Shown here one piece after another: positions 1 to 8,311 of a DNA stretch of 64,000 bases. Position 1 is the stretch's first letter. Each line of letters opens with the position of its first letter. The DNA lies in assembly GCF_036346105.1 (NCBI RefSeq), contig NZ_CP107812.1, positions 124,001 through 188,000 on the forward strand, in the 5' to 3' direction. The notes beneath the pieces are model-generated. The model was not told the origin of the DNA, ran no database searches, and was given only the letters and a program-made list of their open reading frames with translations. This stretch comes from Streptomyces sp. NBC_00539. GTDB taxonomy: Bacteria; Actinomycetota; Actinomycetes; Streptomycetales; Streptomycetaceae. Made by a program: the position numbers and the translations under genes.

Positions 1-830
1 GTGGATTCCGAGATGCCGTCGCTGGTCAGGATGTTGCGGGCGTTCAGCGACTGGCGGCGCTCGCGGGGCAGTGCGTAGAAGTAGTCGGCGTGGCTGGGCA
101 TGTAGTAGTCGTTGGTGAACGGCGAGTCGTCGATCGGGAAGTAGTTCTGCCGGCGGGAGATCCAGGAGACCCGGCGGGGCAGTTGCCGGCCGGAGCGGGA
201 GATCAGGTCGAGGAAGGCCTCGGCGCCGGACTGGCCCCCGCCGATGACGACGACGCGTTTGCCGCCGAGGTCGTGGGAGGCGTTCAGGTAGTCGGCGACG
301 TGGAACTGGGTGGGACCGAGCCGGCCGGCGCCCTGCGGCGGGACCCAGGGGCGGCTGCCGACGCCGACCACGACGTTGTCGGCGGTGACGGTGCGGCGGT
401 CGGTGTGGACGGTGTAGGTGCCGCGCCGGTCGTCGAAGCCGACTTCCCGGACGTCCTCGCCGAAGGTGATGTTCTCGTTGCGGCGGCTGGCCCACGCCAG
501 GTAGTTGCGGAATTCCAGCCGGGGCACGTCGTCGAACTGGGCGTTGAGGAAGTGGTAGACCCGGCCCTTCTCGTGGAGGTAGGCGAGGAAGGAGAAGGGG
601 CTGGCGGGGTCGGCGAGGCTCACCAGGTCCTTGAACTGGGAGACCTGGAGGGTGGTTCCGGGTATCTGCTGGCCGTCGTGCCAGCTGAAGGATTCCTTGC
701 GGTCGAGGAAGAGATTGGGCATGTCCGGCCTGCAGTGCAGCAGTGACGCCAGACTGAGGTTGGCCGGGCCCACGCCCACTCCCACGCAGCGGAAGTGCGT
801 GGCACCGGGCGGGAAGCTCTCGTGCGCCAT
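1..830 (-). CDS. Lysine/ornithine N-monooxygenase, 3' end off the window
   Basis: Flavin-dependent N-hydroxylase of the IucD/SidA/PvdA family, which hydroxylates the side-chain amine of L-lysine or L-ornithine using NADPH, FAD and O2. The first 276 residues are visible. The FAD motif GVGVGPANLS is at residues 17-26 and the NADPH motif GGGQSG at 197-202. The family block FPIDDSPFTND follows at 231-241. The reading frame runs through the left edge, so the C-terminal part is missing. The ATG at 830 is preceded by GAGAGG. The gene is the last visible member of the minus-strand operon, 93 bp after the MFS gene. Two saccharopine-type dehydrogenases in the same operon favour lysine as substrate, but that is inference; ornithine cannot be excluded. 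Confidence 0.88.
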   Translation of the reverse strand, partial: MAHESFPPGATHFRCVGVGVGPANLSLASLLHCRPDMPNLFLDRKESFSWHDGQQIPGTTLQVSQFKDLVSLADPASPFSFLAYLHEKGRVYHFLNAQFDDVPRLEFRNYLAWASRRNENITFGEDVREVGFDDRRGTYTVHTDRRTVTADNVVVGVGSRPWVPPQGAGRLGPTQFHVADYLNASHDLGGKRVVVIGGGQSGAEAFLDLISRSGRQLPRRVSWISRRQNYFPIDDSPFTNDYYMPSHADYFYALPRERRQSLNARNILTSDGISES

Positions 831-923
831 GGTCGGAACCTCTCGTTCGAAAGCGTGCGGAAGCGCTGGGAGGCTTCGGAAAGCCTCGGGAAGCGCTGGG
901 AAGCCTTGGGAAAACGGAAACGG

Positions 924-2219
924 TCAGGCGGTCCGGGTCCGGCGGTCGTGTACGGCGATGAGGCCGCAGGCGGTGGCGAGCAGGGAGCAGGCGCCGACCA
1001 GTGGCCACACGAGGGAGCCGAACTGGAGGAACAGCCAGGTGCCGGCCATCGGCCCGAGCGCGGAGCCCAGGCCGAACATGAACTGGAAGCTGCCGATGTA
1101 GCGCGAGCGCAGGGGCTCGGGTCCCGCGCTCGCCGGGTAGGCGAAGACGGCGGGGCCGCCGAGGATCTCGCCCAGCGACCAGACGAGCGTGCCGATGACG
1201 ACGGCGGCCGGGCCGATGGGCAGTCCGTAGCAGGCGACTCCGGCGCCGACGAGGGCGAAGCCGAGACCGACGGTGATCTTGAGCGGCCAGCGCTGGGAGA
1301 CCTTGGTGACCAGCAGCTCGAAGGCGATGACGATGAGGCCGTTGAGCGCGACGGCGAAGGTGTACCAGAAGAGCGCCATGCCGGCGTCCTTCATGTACAG
1401 CGGGAGGGTGGAGAGGTACTGGGTGTAGACGGCGGCGTGGCAGAAGGCGGCGGTCAGGTAGAGCAGGTAGCGGCGGTCGCGCAGGACGGCCGCGTAGCCG
1501 CCGCGGGCGCCGGTGGGGACGGGAGCGGCCGCGGGGTGCCGGGCGGCCTTGGCGGGGAGGGTGGCACGGGCGACGAGGGCGTAGGCGAGCGCGATGACGG
1601 CCTCGCCCCAGAAGAGGAGGGTGTACGAGTGCCCGCCCGCGTTGTAGAGCGCGTAGCCCAGCAGCGGGGCGGCGGTCGCGCCGACGTTGAGGCCGAAGCG
1701 GTACATCGCGAAGATCATGATCTGCCGGTCGCCGTCGGTCTGGTCGGCCAGCAAGGTGGCGGAGGCCGGCCGGAACAGCTGGGCGCCCATGCTGACCAGG
1801 GCGATCGCGCCGAGCAGCAGGGTGAAGTCGGGCAGGTAGAGCAGGGCGGCGGTCAGCACGGCCGTGCTGCTCATGGACACGACGGTGGCGTGACGGATGC
1901 CGAGCCGGTCGGCGAGGGTGCCGCCGACGAGGGAGCCGGCGACGGCGCCCGCCCCGTAGACGCCGAGGGCGATGACGGTGCGGGCCTCGGAGTGGCCGGC
2001 GTCGGTGAGGAAGAGGACGAGGAAGAGCTGCAGGAAACCGCTGAGACGGTTGACGAGCACCCCGGCCAGTACGGTTTTGACGGCGGGCGTGGACTCCTTG
2101 AAGGTGTCCCATACGGCGGCGCGTCCGGCGCTCGTCGCGGCGCCCGGCCGGGTCTGCGGTTCGGCCACCGCGTCGGCCGCCGGGTCAGCCGTTGCTGCTG
2201 GTCTGATGTCAGTGCTCAC
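924..2219 (-). CDS. MFS transporter, probable product exporter
   Basis: A 431-residue major facilitator superfamily permease with about twelve hydrophobic segments and the usual charged loop after the second helix (GGTLADRLGIRHA, about residues 98-110). An N-terminal cytoplasmic stretch of some 35 residues rich in Ala and Pro precedes the first helix. The start at 2219 overlaps the end of the ATP-grasp gene by 11 bp, so the two are probably translationally coupled. Its place among biosynthetic enzymes suggests export of the operon's product or self-protection. The substrate cannot be read from the sequence. Confidence 0.88.
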   Translation of the reverse strand: MSTDIRPAATADPAADAVAEPQTRPGAATSAGRAAVWDTFKESTPAVKTVLAGVLVNRLSGFLQLFLVLFLTDAGHSEARTVIALGVYGAGAVAGSLVGGTLADRLGIRHATVVSMSSTAVLTAALLYLPDFTLLLGAIALVSMGAQLFRPASATLLADQTDGDRQIMIFAMYRFGLNVGATAAPLLGYALYNAGGHSYTLLFWGEAVIALAYALVARATLPAKAARHPAAAPVPTGARGGYAAVLRDRRYLLYLTAAFCHAAVYTQYLSTLPLYMKDAGMALFWYTFAVALNGLIVIAFELLVTKVSQRWPLKITVGLGFALVGAGVACYGLPIGPAAVVIGTLVWSLGEILGGPAVFAYPASAGPEPLRSRYIGSFQFMFGLGSALGPMAGTWLFLQFGSLVWPLVGACSLLATACGLIAVHDRRTRTA

Positions 2220-3540
2220 CGTCGGCCTCCGGGTCGGTGGTGACCGTGACGGCGCCGCGGACGCGCCGCTCCAGCTCGTCCAGTCCCTGCGGGGTGGGCG
2301 CGTCGATCAGGAAGGTCACCGCCCGGTCGTCGGAGCTGGCGAGCGGCCCCAGCCGCGCCCCGGCCTCCTTGAGGACGAACAGGGCGCGCAGCGTGGCCGG
2401 GTCGTCCTTCGCGCCGGGCGCGAGTTCGGGCCACATGCCGGACTCGCCGACCCACAGCGGCCGCACCCCCGGCCAGTCGAGGGTGACGCCGGCGAGCGGG
2501 CCCGTGCCGTGCTCCAGGTACACCTGGCGGGCGAAGCGGGTCGGGGCCGGGTAGGAGGCCGGTTCACCGAGCGCGATCCGGATGATCTCCGGTTCCATCG
2601 GCTGCCCGGTGGCGAGGTGGTAGAGGGCGAGCAGACCGTCGCCGGGGGTGCGGGCGGCGACCTCCATCAGGTACGGGCGGCCGTCGTCGCCGGTGCGCCA
2701 CTCGGCGTGGGCGATGCCGTCGCGGAAGCCCAGCGCTTCGAGCATCCGGCGGTTGGCGTCGAGCAGGGCCGCGTCGGCCTCCGCACGGGCATTGGGGACG
2801 GAGTGGGCGAGTTCCACGAAGGTCTGCGCCCCGGACTCGGTGGTCTCCTTGCGGGTCACCGAGGTGAAGACGGGCCGGCCGTGCTGGACCAGGGACTCCA
2901 CGGAGTACTCCTGGCCGGTGACCTTCTGCTCGATCAGTACCGTCTCGTGGTCCGGGTAGGACGTCAGCAGCTCGCGCAGGGCCGCCTCGTCGCCGACCGC
3001 CACGACCCCGGAACTGGAGTGGCGGGTGGCCGGTTTGACGACGACCGGGTACCCGAGGGCGGTCAGGTCGGCGTCCTCGCGGCCGCCGGGCGGCACCACC
3101 AGGGAGGCCGGGCTGTACTCCTCCAGGTACCAGCGCTGGAGGTACTTGCTGCGGCAGACCCGGGTGGCGCGCAGTCCGGGGCCCGGCAGGCCCAGCGCGT
3201 CGCACAGCAGCCCGGTCTGCTCGACGAGGGTCTCGCCGACCGCGTAGGCGCCGCGCACGGTGTAGCGGCCGCGCCAGTGGCGTGCCCGGGCGACGAACCC
3301 GGGGGTGTACGAGCCCTCCTGGTCCAGGGAGCCGTCGACGTAGGCGATGTCGTCGATGAGGTGGGCCGGGTGCTCGGGGTCCTTGCGGGCCGTCTCGGCG
3401 GCGTCCCGGTGGCGCTCGTCCGTGACGAGCAGGATCCGGAGGTTGCGGGCGGCGAGTTCCTCCAGGTAGCGGGGGTTGCGGCAGACGACCCGGAAGGCGC
3501 CGGTGAGGACGAAGGCTTCGGGCGGGCTGGCGTGGGTCAT
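2209..3540 (-). CDS. ATP-grasp ligase
   Basis: A 443-residue ATP-grasp enzyme. Such enzymes activate a carboxylate as an acyl phosphate and join it to an amine or other nucleophile. Visible landmarks are the ATP-binding lysine strand YPVVVKPATRHSSSGVVAV in the middle of the protein, the acidic segment EQKVTGQEYSVE, and the metal-binding strand YLMEVAARTPGDG. The overall layout resembles L-amino-acid ligases (BacD-like) more than purine enzymes. The ATG at 3540 overlaps the stop of the upstream gene as ATGA. In this operon it is the best candidate for amide bond formation onto a lysine-derived unit, since no NRPS module is present. Substrates are unknown. Confidence 0.85.
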   Translation of the reverse strand: MTHASPPEAFVLTGAFRVVCRNPRYLEELAARNLRILLVTDERHRDAAETARKDPEHPAHLIDDIAYVDGSLDQEGSYTPGFVARARHWRGRYTVRGAYAVGETLVEQTGLLCDALGLPGPGLRATRVCRSKYLQRWYLEEYSPASLVVPPGGREDADLTALGYPVVVKPATRHSSSGVVAVGDEAALRELLTSYPDHETVLIEQKVTGQEYSVESLVQHGRPVFTSVTRKETTESGAQTFVELAHSVPNARAEADAALLDANRRMLEALGFRDGIAHAEWRTGDDGRPYLMEVAARTPGDGLLALYHLATGQPMEPEIIRIALGEPASYPAPTRFARQVYLEHGTGPLAGVTLDWPGVRPLWVGESGMWPELAPGAKDDPATLRALFVLKEAGARLGPLASSDDRAVTFLIDAPTPQGLDELERRVRGAVTVTTDPEADGEH

Positions 3541-4763
3541 GCCGTGGCTCCTGACGGGTTGCTGGAGGGGTACGCGTCGGCGGCCGGGGCGGGGCTCTCC
3601 TCGTACGTTCCGGCCAGGCCCCGGGCGGCGAGGAAGGAGAGCCAGCGGGCGGTCTCGCCGGGCGTTTCGGCGGCCCGGGCCAGACCGGCCGGCAGGGCGC
3701 CGGCCAGGATGCGGGTCACTCCGTAGGCGACGGGCAGGGAGACGCAGCGGGCCATCGCGGACTCGGCCGCGTCGCCGGTGACGTCGAGGAGGTGGGAGCC
3801 GCGCCAGTGGGCGCCGTCGGCGGTGCGCAGTTCCAGGGCGACGGAGAGGACGACGCGGTCGCGGTCATCGGCGGTGGTGGGGTGGCGGGCGGCGAGTTCG
3901 GCGGCCAGGGCGCGTACGGCGGCCAGGTCCCCGCCGGCGACGGTTTCGAAGACCTCCTTCCAGGCGGTGCGCCAGCCCGCGTTGCGCAGGGTGCCGCGGA
4001 CGAAGGTGTCGAGCTTCCAGTGGGCGGGGATGCCGTACTGGGTGACGAAGGGGAGGCTGTCGCGGTTGGGGTAGACCTCGAAGTCCTCCCCTGCGAGGGT
4101 CCGGGTGCGGGTGGCCTCCCAGGGGCGGGGGACGGTCACCTCGGCGCCGGCCTCGATGTGCCGGGCCGGGGAGCCGAGGGCGGCGAGCACCCCGTACGGG
4201 GCCCAGCTGAAGCGGTAGCGGAAGGCGTTGGGGACCGCCGGGACACCGCCGCAGTAGGAGGTGAACCGGGCGGTCGCGGGTATCTCGCCGAGCGCCTCGC
4301 GGGCCCGGGCGACCAGGTCGTGGGCCATCAGGTGGTCGATGCCGGGGTCGAGTCCGGCCTCGGTGAGGACGACCGTACGGGCCTCCTCGCCGGCTTCGGC
4401 GGCGAGTTCGGCGAGCTCCGGCGAGACGTAGCTGGTGCAGGCGAAGTGGGCGCCGCGTTCGATGGCCAGCCGCAGCAGCGGGGCGTGCTCGGCGGCCGGG
4501 AGCATGGAGACGATGACGTCGCCCGGGCCCGCCTCGGCCGCGAGGGCGGCCGGGGCGGAGGGGGCGAGGGCGCGGACTTCGGCGCGGCCGGTGAGGCCGA
4601 GCGCGGCCAGTCGGGCGGCGGCGCGCTCGGCGGTGCGGTCCCACAGGACGACGCGGGGGGCGCTCTCGCAGACGAGGGCGAGTCCGGAGCGTCCGGTGGA
4701 CAGGCCGGTGCCTATCCAGTGGACGGTGCCGGAGGCGGGTATGGCGGGCCGGTCAGCGGACAT
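3537..4763 (-). CDS. Saccharopine dehydrogenase, Lys9/glutamate-forming type
   Basis: A 408-residue NAD(P)-dependent dehydrogenase of the Lys9/LYS9-like family, which interconverts saccharopine with alpha-aminoadipate semialdehyde plus glutamate. The Rossmann start is VHWIGTGLSTGRSGLAL. The family blocks LTEAGLDPGIDHLMAHDL and SYCGGVPAVPNAFRYRFSW are both clear and match the classical enzyme closely. The ATG at 4763 has AGGAG upstream and overlaps the Lys1-type gene by 11 bp. With that neighbour it would turn lysine plus 2-oxoglutarate into aminoadipate semialdehyde plus glutamate. An alternative is that the pair acts on an N-substituted lysine made in the pathway. Confidence 0.87.
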   Translation of the reverse strand: MSADRPAIPASGTVHWIGTGLSTGRSGLALVCESAPRVVLWDRTAERAAARLAALGLTGRAEVRALAPSAPAALAAEAGPGDVIVSMLPAAEHAPLLRLAIERGAHFACTSYVSPELAELAAEAGEEARTVVLTEAGLDPGIDHLMAHDLVARAREALGEIPATARFTSYCGGVPAVPNAFRYRFSWAPYGVLAALGSPARHIEAGAEVTVPRPWEATRTRTLAGEDFEVYPNRDSLPFVTQYGIPAHWKLDTFVRGTLRNAGWRTAWKEVFETVAGGDLAAVRALAAELAARHPTTADDRDRVVLSVALELRTADGAHWRGSHLLDVTGDAAESAMARCVSLPVAYGVTRILAGALPAGLARAAETPGETARWLSFLAARGLAGTYEESPAPAADAYPSSNPSGATA

Positions 4764-5814
4764 GGTGGGTCTCCTGGGCCTGGACGGCCGTCTCGAAGGT
4801 GTGCAGGGCGCGGGGCCAGACGCCGTCCCACTCGGTCAGGCGCAGCAGGTGCGGGGCGAGTTCGGCGGAGAAGGCGGTGCTGGCCTCGACGGGGAGGAGG
4901 GAGGGCAGGTTGTCGATGGCGATCAGGTCGAAGCGGGGGGTGTCGGGGCGCAGGGTCCGGACGGGCTCGTCCCAGGTGGTGGTCTCGTCGTAGACGGGCA
5001 GCACGTTGTGTGCGGAGGTGACGTCGCAGGTGACGTCGGAGACGAGGGTCAGGCGCCGGGTGGTGTCGTCGAGGTCGGTCTTGGTGAGGAACGGCGGGAC
5101 CGGGTCGGTGGTGAGGACGGTGTTGACGAGGAGGTCGTGACCGAGGAGCGCGGCGCGGTCGAGCCGGCGGGTCTCGGCGAGGTCCCAGCGGGTGGGGGTG
5201 AGGCCGGCCGTGGTCAGGGCGTCGCAGGCGCCCCGGCCGCTGCGGCCGAGGGCGCCGATGACCAGGGCGGTGCTCGCGTCCTCGGCCTCGGTGGCTTCGA
5301 GGAGGGCGTCCAGGGTGGCCCGGTCCGTGGGGCGCAGGGGGGTGGTCAGCTGCCCGCGCCGGTGCAGGACGGCGAGGGCCGCCCCGACGTACCCGGCCCA
5401 GTAGCCGAAGGCGGCGACGCGGCGGCCGCGGTCGTCGGTGAGGTACTCCATGTCGAGGAGGGCGCCGCCGCCGGCGGTGAAGCGGGAGAGCAGTGCGCCC
5501 GCGCCGGCCTGGCCCTTGTAGGCGTGGCCGAAGTAGACGTGCCGGTGGCGCAGCGGGGTGCGGTCGTCGGGGAGTTCCTTGAGCCCGAGGACGTAGGCGT
5601 CGTCGGGGGCCAGTTCGTGCCAGGAGTCGGTGGGGGCGCTCTCACAGCCGGCGGCGATGTAGTCGGCGAGGGGGAACACGCGCTGGTCGCAGGCTTCGAC
5701 GGTGATGCGCAGGCCTTGGGCGACGAGGTGGGCGGCGTCGTCCGGGGTGAGCGGCGCGCGGCGTTCGGTGGGGCGGGACTCGTGCCGCATCCAGAGGTGA
5801 ATACTGTCCGACAT
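4753..5814 (-). CDS. Saccharopine dehydrogenase, Lys1/lysine-forming type
   Basis: A 353-residue protein of the alanine dehydrogenase/Lys1 family, which makes saccharopine reversibly from lysine and 2-oxoglutarate with NAD(H). The N-terminal block IHLWMRHESRPTERRAPLTP has the substrate-binding layout of the family. Downstream are VFPLADYIAAGCE and a nucleotide-binding segment ALVIGALGRSGRGA. The ATG at 5814 is chosen because it fits the family start and has AGGAC upstream; an in-frame ATG at 5841 is possible. The gene is followed directly by the Lys9-type gene with an 11-bp overlap. Having both halves of the saccharopine route side by side in a biosynthetic operon is unusual for an actinomycete. 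Confidence 0.86.
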   Translation of the reverse strand: MSDSIHLWMRHESRPTERRAPLTPDDAAHLVAQGLRITVEACDQRVFPLADYIAAGCESAPTDSWHELAPDDAYVLGLKELPDDRTPLRHRHVYFGHAYKGQAGAGALLSRFTAGGGALLDMEYLTDDRGRRVAAFGYWAGYVGAALAVLHRRGQLTTPLRPTDRATLDALLEATEAEDASTALVIGALGRSGRGACDALTTAGLTPTRWDLAETRRLDRAALLGHDLLVNTVLTTDPVPPFLTKTDLDDTTRRLTLVSDVTCDVTSAHNVLPVYDETTTWDEPVRTLRPDTPRFDLIAIDNLPSLLPVEASTAFSAELAPHLLRLTEWDGVWPRALHTFETAVQAQETHHVR

Positions 5815-5927
5815 CTTACGATTTGTCCTATCGGGAGGCATGGGGGTGGGAGGCCCCCGGCCATCGCTCTGTGACGGGGGTGCGCGGTGACGGGGGTCGC
5901 GGTCCGGTGCGTGGGGTGGCGGCGGGC

Positions 5928-7073
5928 TCAGATCAGCGGGATGCGGGCGTTCGCCAGGGGGCGGTAGGCCGGGTTCGAGGGGAAGGTGGACGGGGCAAAG
6001 CCTGCCGCGAGGAGTTCGGTGACGACGGCCGTGGCGAGGGCCACGGCGAGCGTTTCGCCCGGGCAGCGGTGGGCCGATGCGCCGAAGGTGAAGACCGCCG
6101 GATTCACCCGGCCGGGGTGCAGCGCGTGGGGGTCCGGGTTGACGGCGGGGTCCCGGTTGGCGGCGGCGAGGACGACCAGCACCTGCTGGCCCGGCTCGAC
6201 CTTGGAGTCGGCGTGGACGAAGGGCTCGGCGGCGAAGCGGCGGGTGTTCTGGATCGGGGCGTCGTAGCGGACCACTTCGCGCACCAGCGCCTCGATGCCG
6301 CCGTCGCCCGCGGGGGCCGCCGGGGCCGCTCCCCGGGCGAGGGCGACCAGGGTGTTGCCGATCAGGCCCGCGGTGGCGTCGTAGGTCTGTGACAGGAACC
6401 CGACCGCGTTGGAGAGCAGCGGCGCCGAGTGCGGCCATGACGCCCGGTCGGCGGCGCGGACCAGCTCGGCGAGGAGCCCGTCGCCCCGCGCCGTCAGACC
6501 CGGTGCCAGCAGCTCGCGCAGCCGGGCCGCCGCGGTCGCCGCGGCCTGCTGCTGCGCAGGGGTCGCGGTGGCGGGGATGCACTGGACGAAGTCGCCGATG
6601 GCCCGGGCCGCCTCCTGCCCGGCGCCGTCCGTCAGGCCGCTGAGCGCGGCGACGACGCGGGCGGGGACGGAGAACATCAGTTCCTCGTGGGGGACGTCGC
6701 CGCCCGCCGCGAGAACCTCCCGGGTGAACTCGGCGGCCAGGCGGGCCGCGTGGCCGGTGTCGGCACGGGCCAGGGCGTCGGCCACCACCGTCTTGAGCCG
6801 GGCCTGCGTGGGGCCGTCGGTCATGCGCACCAGGTCGCCGAAGACCTCGCCCGCCGCCGTCCCGCCGATCCCGGCCGGGACCGGCTCGGCCGGCGGCCGC
6901 ACCCGCAGCGCGTCGCTGCCCAGCACCGCGCGCACGGCGGCCGCGTCGGCGGCGACCCAGACCCCGAGCGCCTCGTCGTAGGCGAAGGGGCGCTCGGCCA
7001 CCAGGCGCGCGTAGAAGGGGTAGGGGTCCGGGAGGCGGACCGCCTCGATCGGTGTGGTGGTGGTGCTGGTCAC
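5928..7073 (-). CDS. Cytochrome P450
   Basis: A 381-residue bacterial class I P450, expected to need ferredoxin and ferredoxin reductase, neither of which is in the window. The haem-binding motif FTFGASAHRCPGE is at about 328-340 with Cys337 as thiolate ligand, and the K-helix ExxR is E266-R269. The I-helix does not show the usual AGxDT/ET; the corresponding stretch reads LSQTYDATAGL (227-237). GTG start at 7073 with AAGGAG upstream; the acyl-CoA dehydrogenase ends 33 bp before it. As part of the left operon it probably oxidises that pathway's intermediate, but a role on the macrolide next door cannot be excluded. Confidence 0.9.
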   Translation of the reverse strand: MTSTTTTPIEAVRLPDPYPFYARLVAERPFAYDEALGVWVAADAAAVRAVLGSDALRVRPPAEPVPAGIGGTAAGEVFGDLVRMTDGPTQARLKTVVADALARADTGHAARLAAEFTREVLAAGGDVPHEELMFSVPARVVAALSGLTDGAGQEAARAIGDFVQCIPATATPAQQQAAATAAARLRELLAPGLTARGDGLLAELVRAADRASWPHSAPLLSNAVGFLSQTYDATAGLIGNTLVALARGAAPAAPAGDGGIEALVREVVRYDAPIQNTRRFAAEPFVHADSKVEPGQQVLVVLAAANRDPAVNPDPHALHPGRVNPAVFTFGASAHRCPGETLAVALATAVVTELLAAGFAPSTFPSNPAYRPLANARIPLI

Positions 7074-7106
7074 GTCCTGCTCCTTGCCGGGGTGAACACG
7101 TACGGG

Positions 7107-8300
7107 TCAGGCTGCCGCTCGGGCCGCGCGGCGCATGTCGAGCGAGCCCGCGATGGCCATCCGCAGCACCTCCGAGGTGCCCTCGTAGATGCGCAGCGAC
7201 CGGATCTGCCGGTACAGCCGCTCGGTGACGCCGCCCTGGACGATGCCGGCCGCGCCGAGCAGCTGCACGGCGGAGTCCACCACGCCCTGCGCGGTCTCGG
7301 TGGCGTGGACCTTGGCGATGTTGGAGTGCCGGGCGAAGCGGCGGCTGCCCCGGTCCGTCTCCCATGCGGCCCGCGCCACCAGCAGGGACGCCGCGGCCAG
7401 TTGCACCTCCATGTCGGCCAGGGAGGCCTTGACGAGCTGGAGGTCGAACAGGGTCTGCCCGTAGGCCTCCCGCTGCCGGGTGTGCGCGAGGGCCGTGTCG
7501 AAGGCGCGGCGGGCGAAGCCGAGGGCGGCCGCGCCGACGGTGGTGCGGAAGCGTTCCAGCAGGTCCACGGCGATCACGAACCCCCGTCCGGGCCGGCCCA
7601 GTACCGCGTCGGCGGGCACCCGGCAGTCCTCGAAAGACAGGTGGGCGAAGGAGCGCGGGGCGATCGCGTCGATCCGTTCGGCCCGCAGCCCCGGGGTGGC
7701 GGCCGGGACGAGGAAGGCGGTGAGCCCGAGCGCTCCGGGTCCCGGGCCGGTGCGGGCGATGACGACGAACAGGTCGGCGATGGTGCCGTTGGCGATCCAG
7801 GCCTTGCGCCCGTTCAGCACGTACGAGCCGTCCGCCGCGTCCCGCACTGCCTCCAGGCCCACGGAGGCGACGTCCGAACCGGCTTCCCGCTCGGAGACGG
7901 CGAAGGCGCCGATGGTCGTCCCGGCGGCCATCCCCGGCAGGTGGCGACGCTGTTGTGCCTCGCTGCCGAAGCGCAGCAGGGGCGTCGCGGACAGGGCCTG
8001 GATGGAGTACGCGAAGTCGGCCAGGTCCTCGGCGTAGGCGAGGGCCTCGCGGCGCAGGCACAGGGCGCGCAGGTCCTCGGCCGCGCCCGCGGCGGGGTCG
8101 AGCGCGGCCAGCCAGCCCGCGTCGCCGAGGGTGCGCACCAGCCTGCGGCCGGCGGTGTCGGGGTCCAGGGCGCCCACCTCCTCCCACAGGACCCGGTTGC
8201 TGTCGCACCAGGTCCCCGCGGTCCCGGCGAGCCGGCGGTGGCCGTCGTCGTAGAAGGGGAGGTCGAGGACCTCGGGGTCGAAACTCGTCGTCAGTTCCAC
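7107..8300 (-). CDS. Acyl-CoA dehydrogenase family flavoprotein
   Basis: A 397-residue acyl-CoA dehydrogenase. The flavin-side motif [15 protein letters not shown] lies mid-protein, and the C-terminal domain carries [11 protein letters not shown], whose glutamate is the usual catalytic base. Family members introduce alpha,beta double bonds into acyl-CoA or acyl-carrier-protein thioesters with electron-transfer flavoprotein as acceptor. The start is the GTG at 8300 because GAGGAG sits directly upstream and homology begins there; the frame is open further upstream but only as an artefact of high GC. The previous gene stops 11 bp away. It may desaturate an acyl unit passed to or from the ketosynthase III-like protein. 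Confidence 0.9.
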   Translation of the reverse strand: MELTTSFDPEVLDLPFYDDGHRRLAGTAGTWCDSNRVLWEEVGALDPDTAGRRLVRTLGDAGWLAALDPAAGAAEDLRALCLRREALAYAEDLADFAYSIQALSATPLLRFGSEAQQRRHLPGMAAGTTIGAFAVSEREAGSDVASVGLEAVRDAADGSYVLNGRKAWIANGTIADLFVVIARTGPGPGALGLTAFLVPAATPGLRAERIDAIAPRSFAHLSFEDCRVPADAVLGRPGRGFVIAVDLLERFRTTVGAAALGFARRAFDTALAHTRQREAYGQTLFDLQLVKASLADMEVQLAAASLLVARAAWETDRGSRRFARHSNIAKVHATETAQGVVDSAVQLLGAAGIVQGGVTERLYRQIRSLRIYEGTSEVLRMAIAGSLDMRRAARAAA

Positions 8301-8311
8301 GGCGGGGCTCC

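Noticed and set aside
90-746. Open frame on the plus strand over the N-monooxygenase gene
   Set aside because: The minus strand encodes clear FAD and NADPH motifs; the plus-strand translation is compositionally biased and without motifs.
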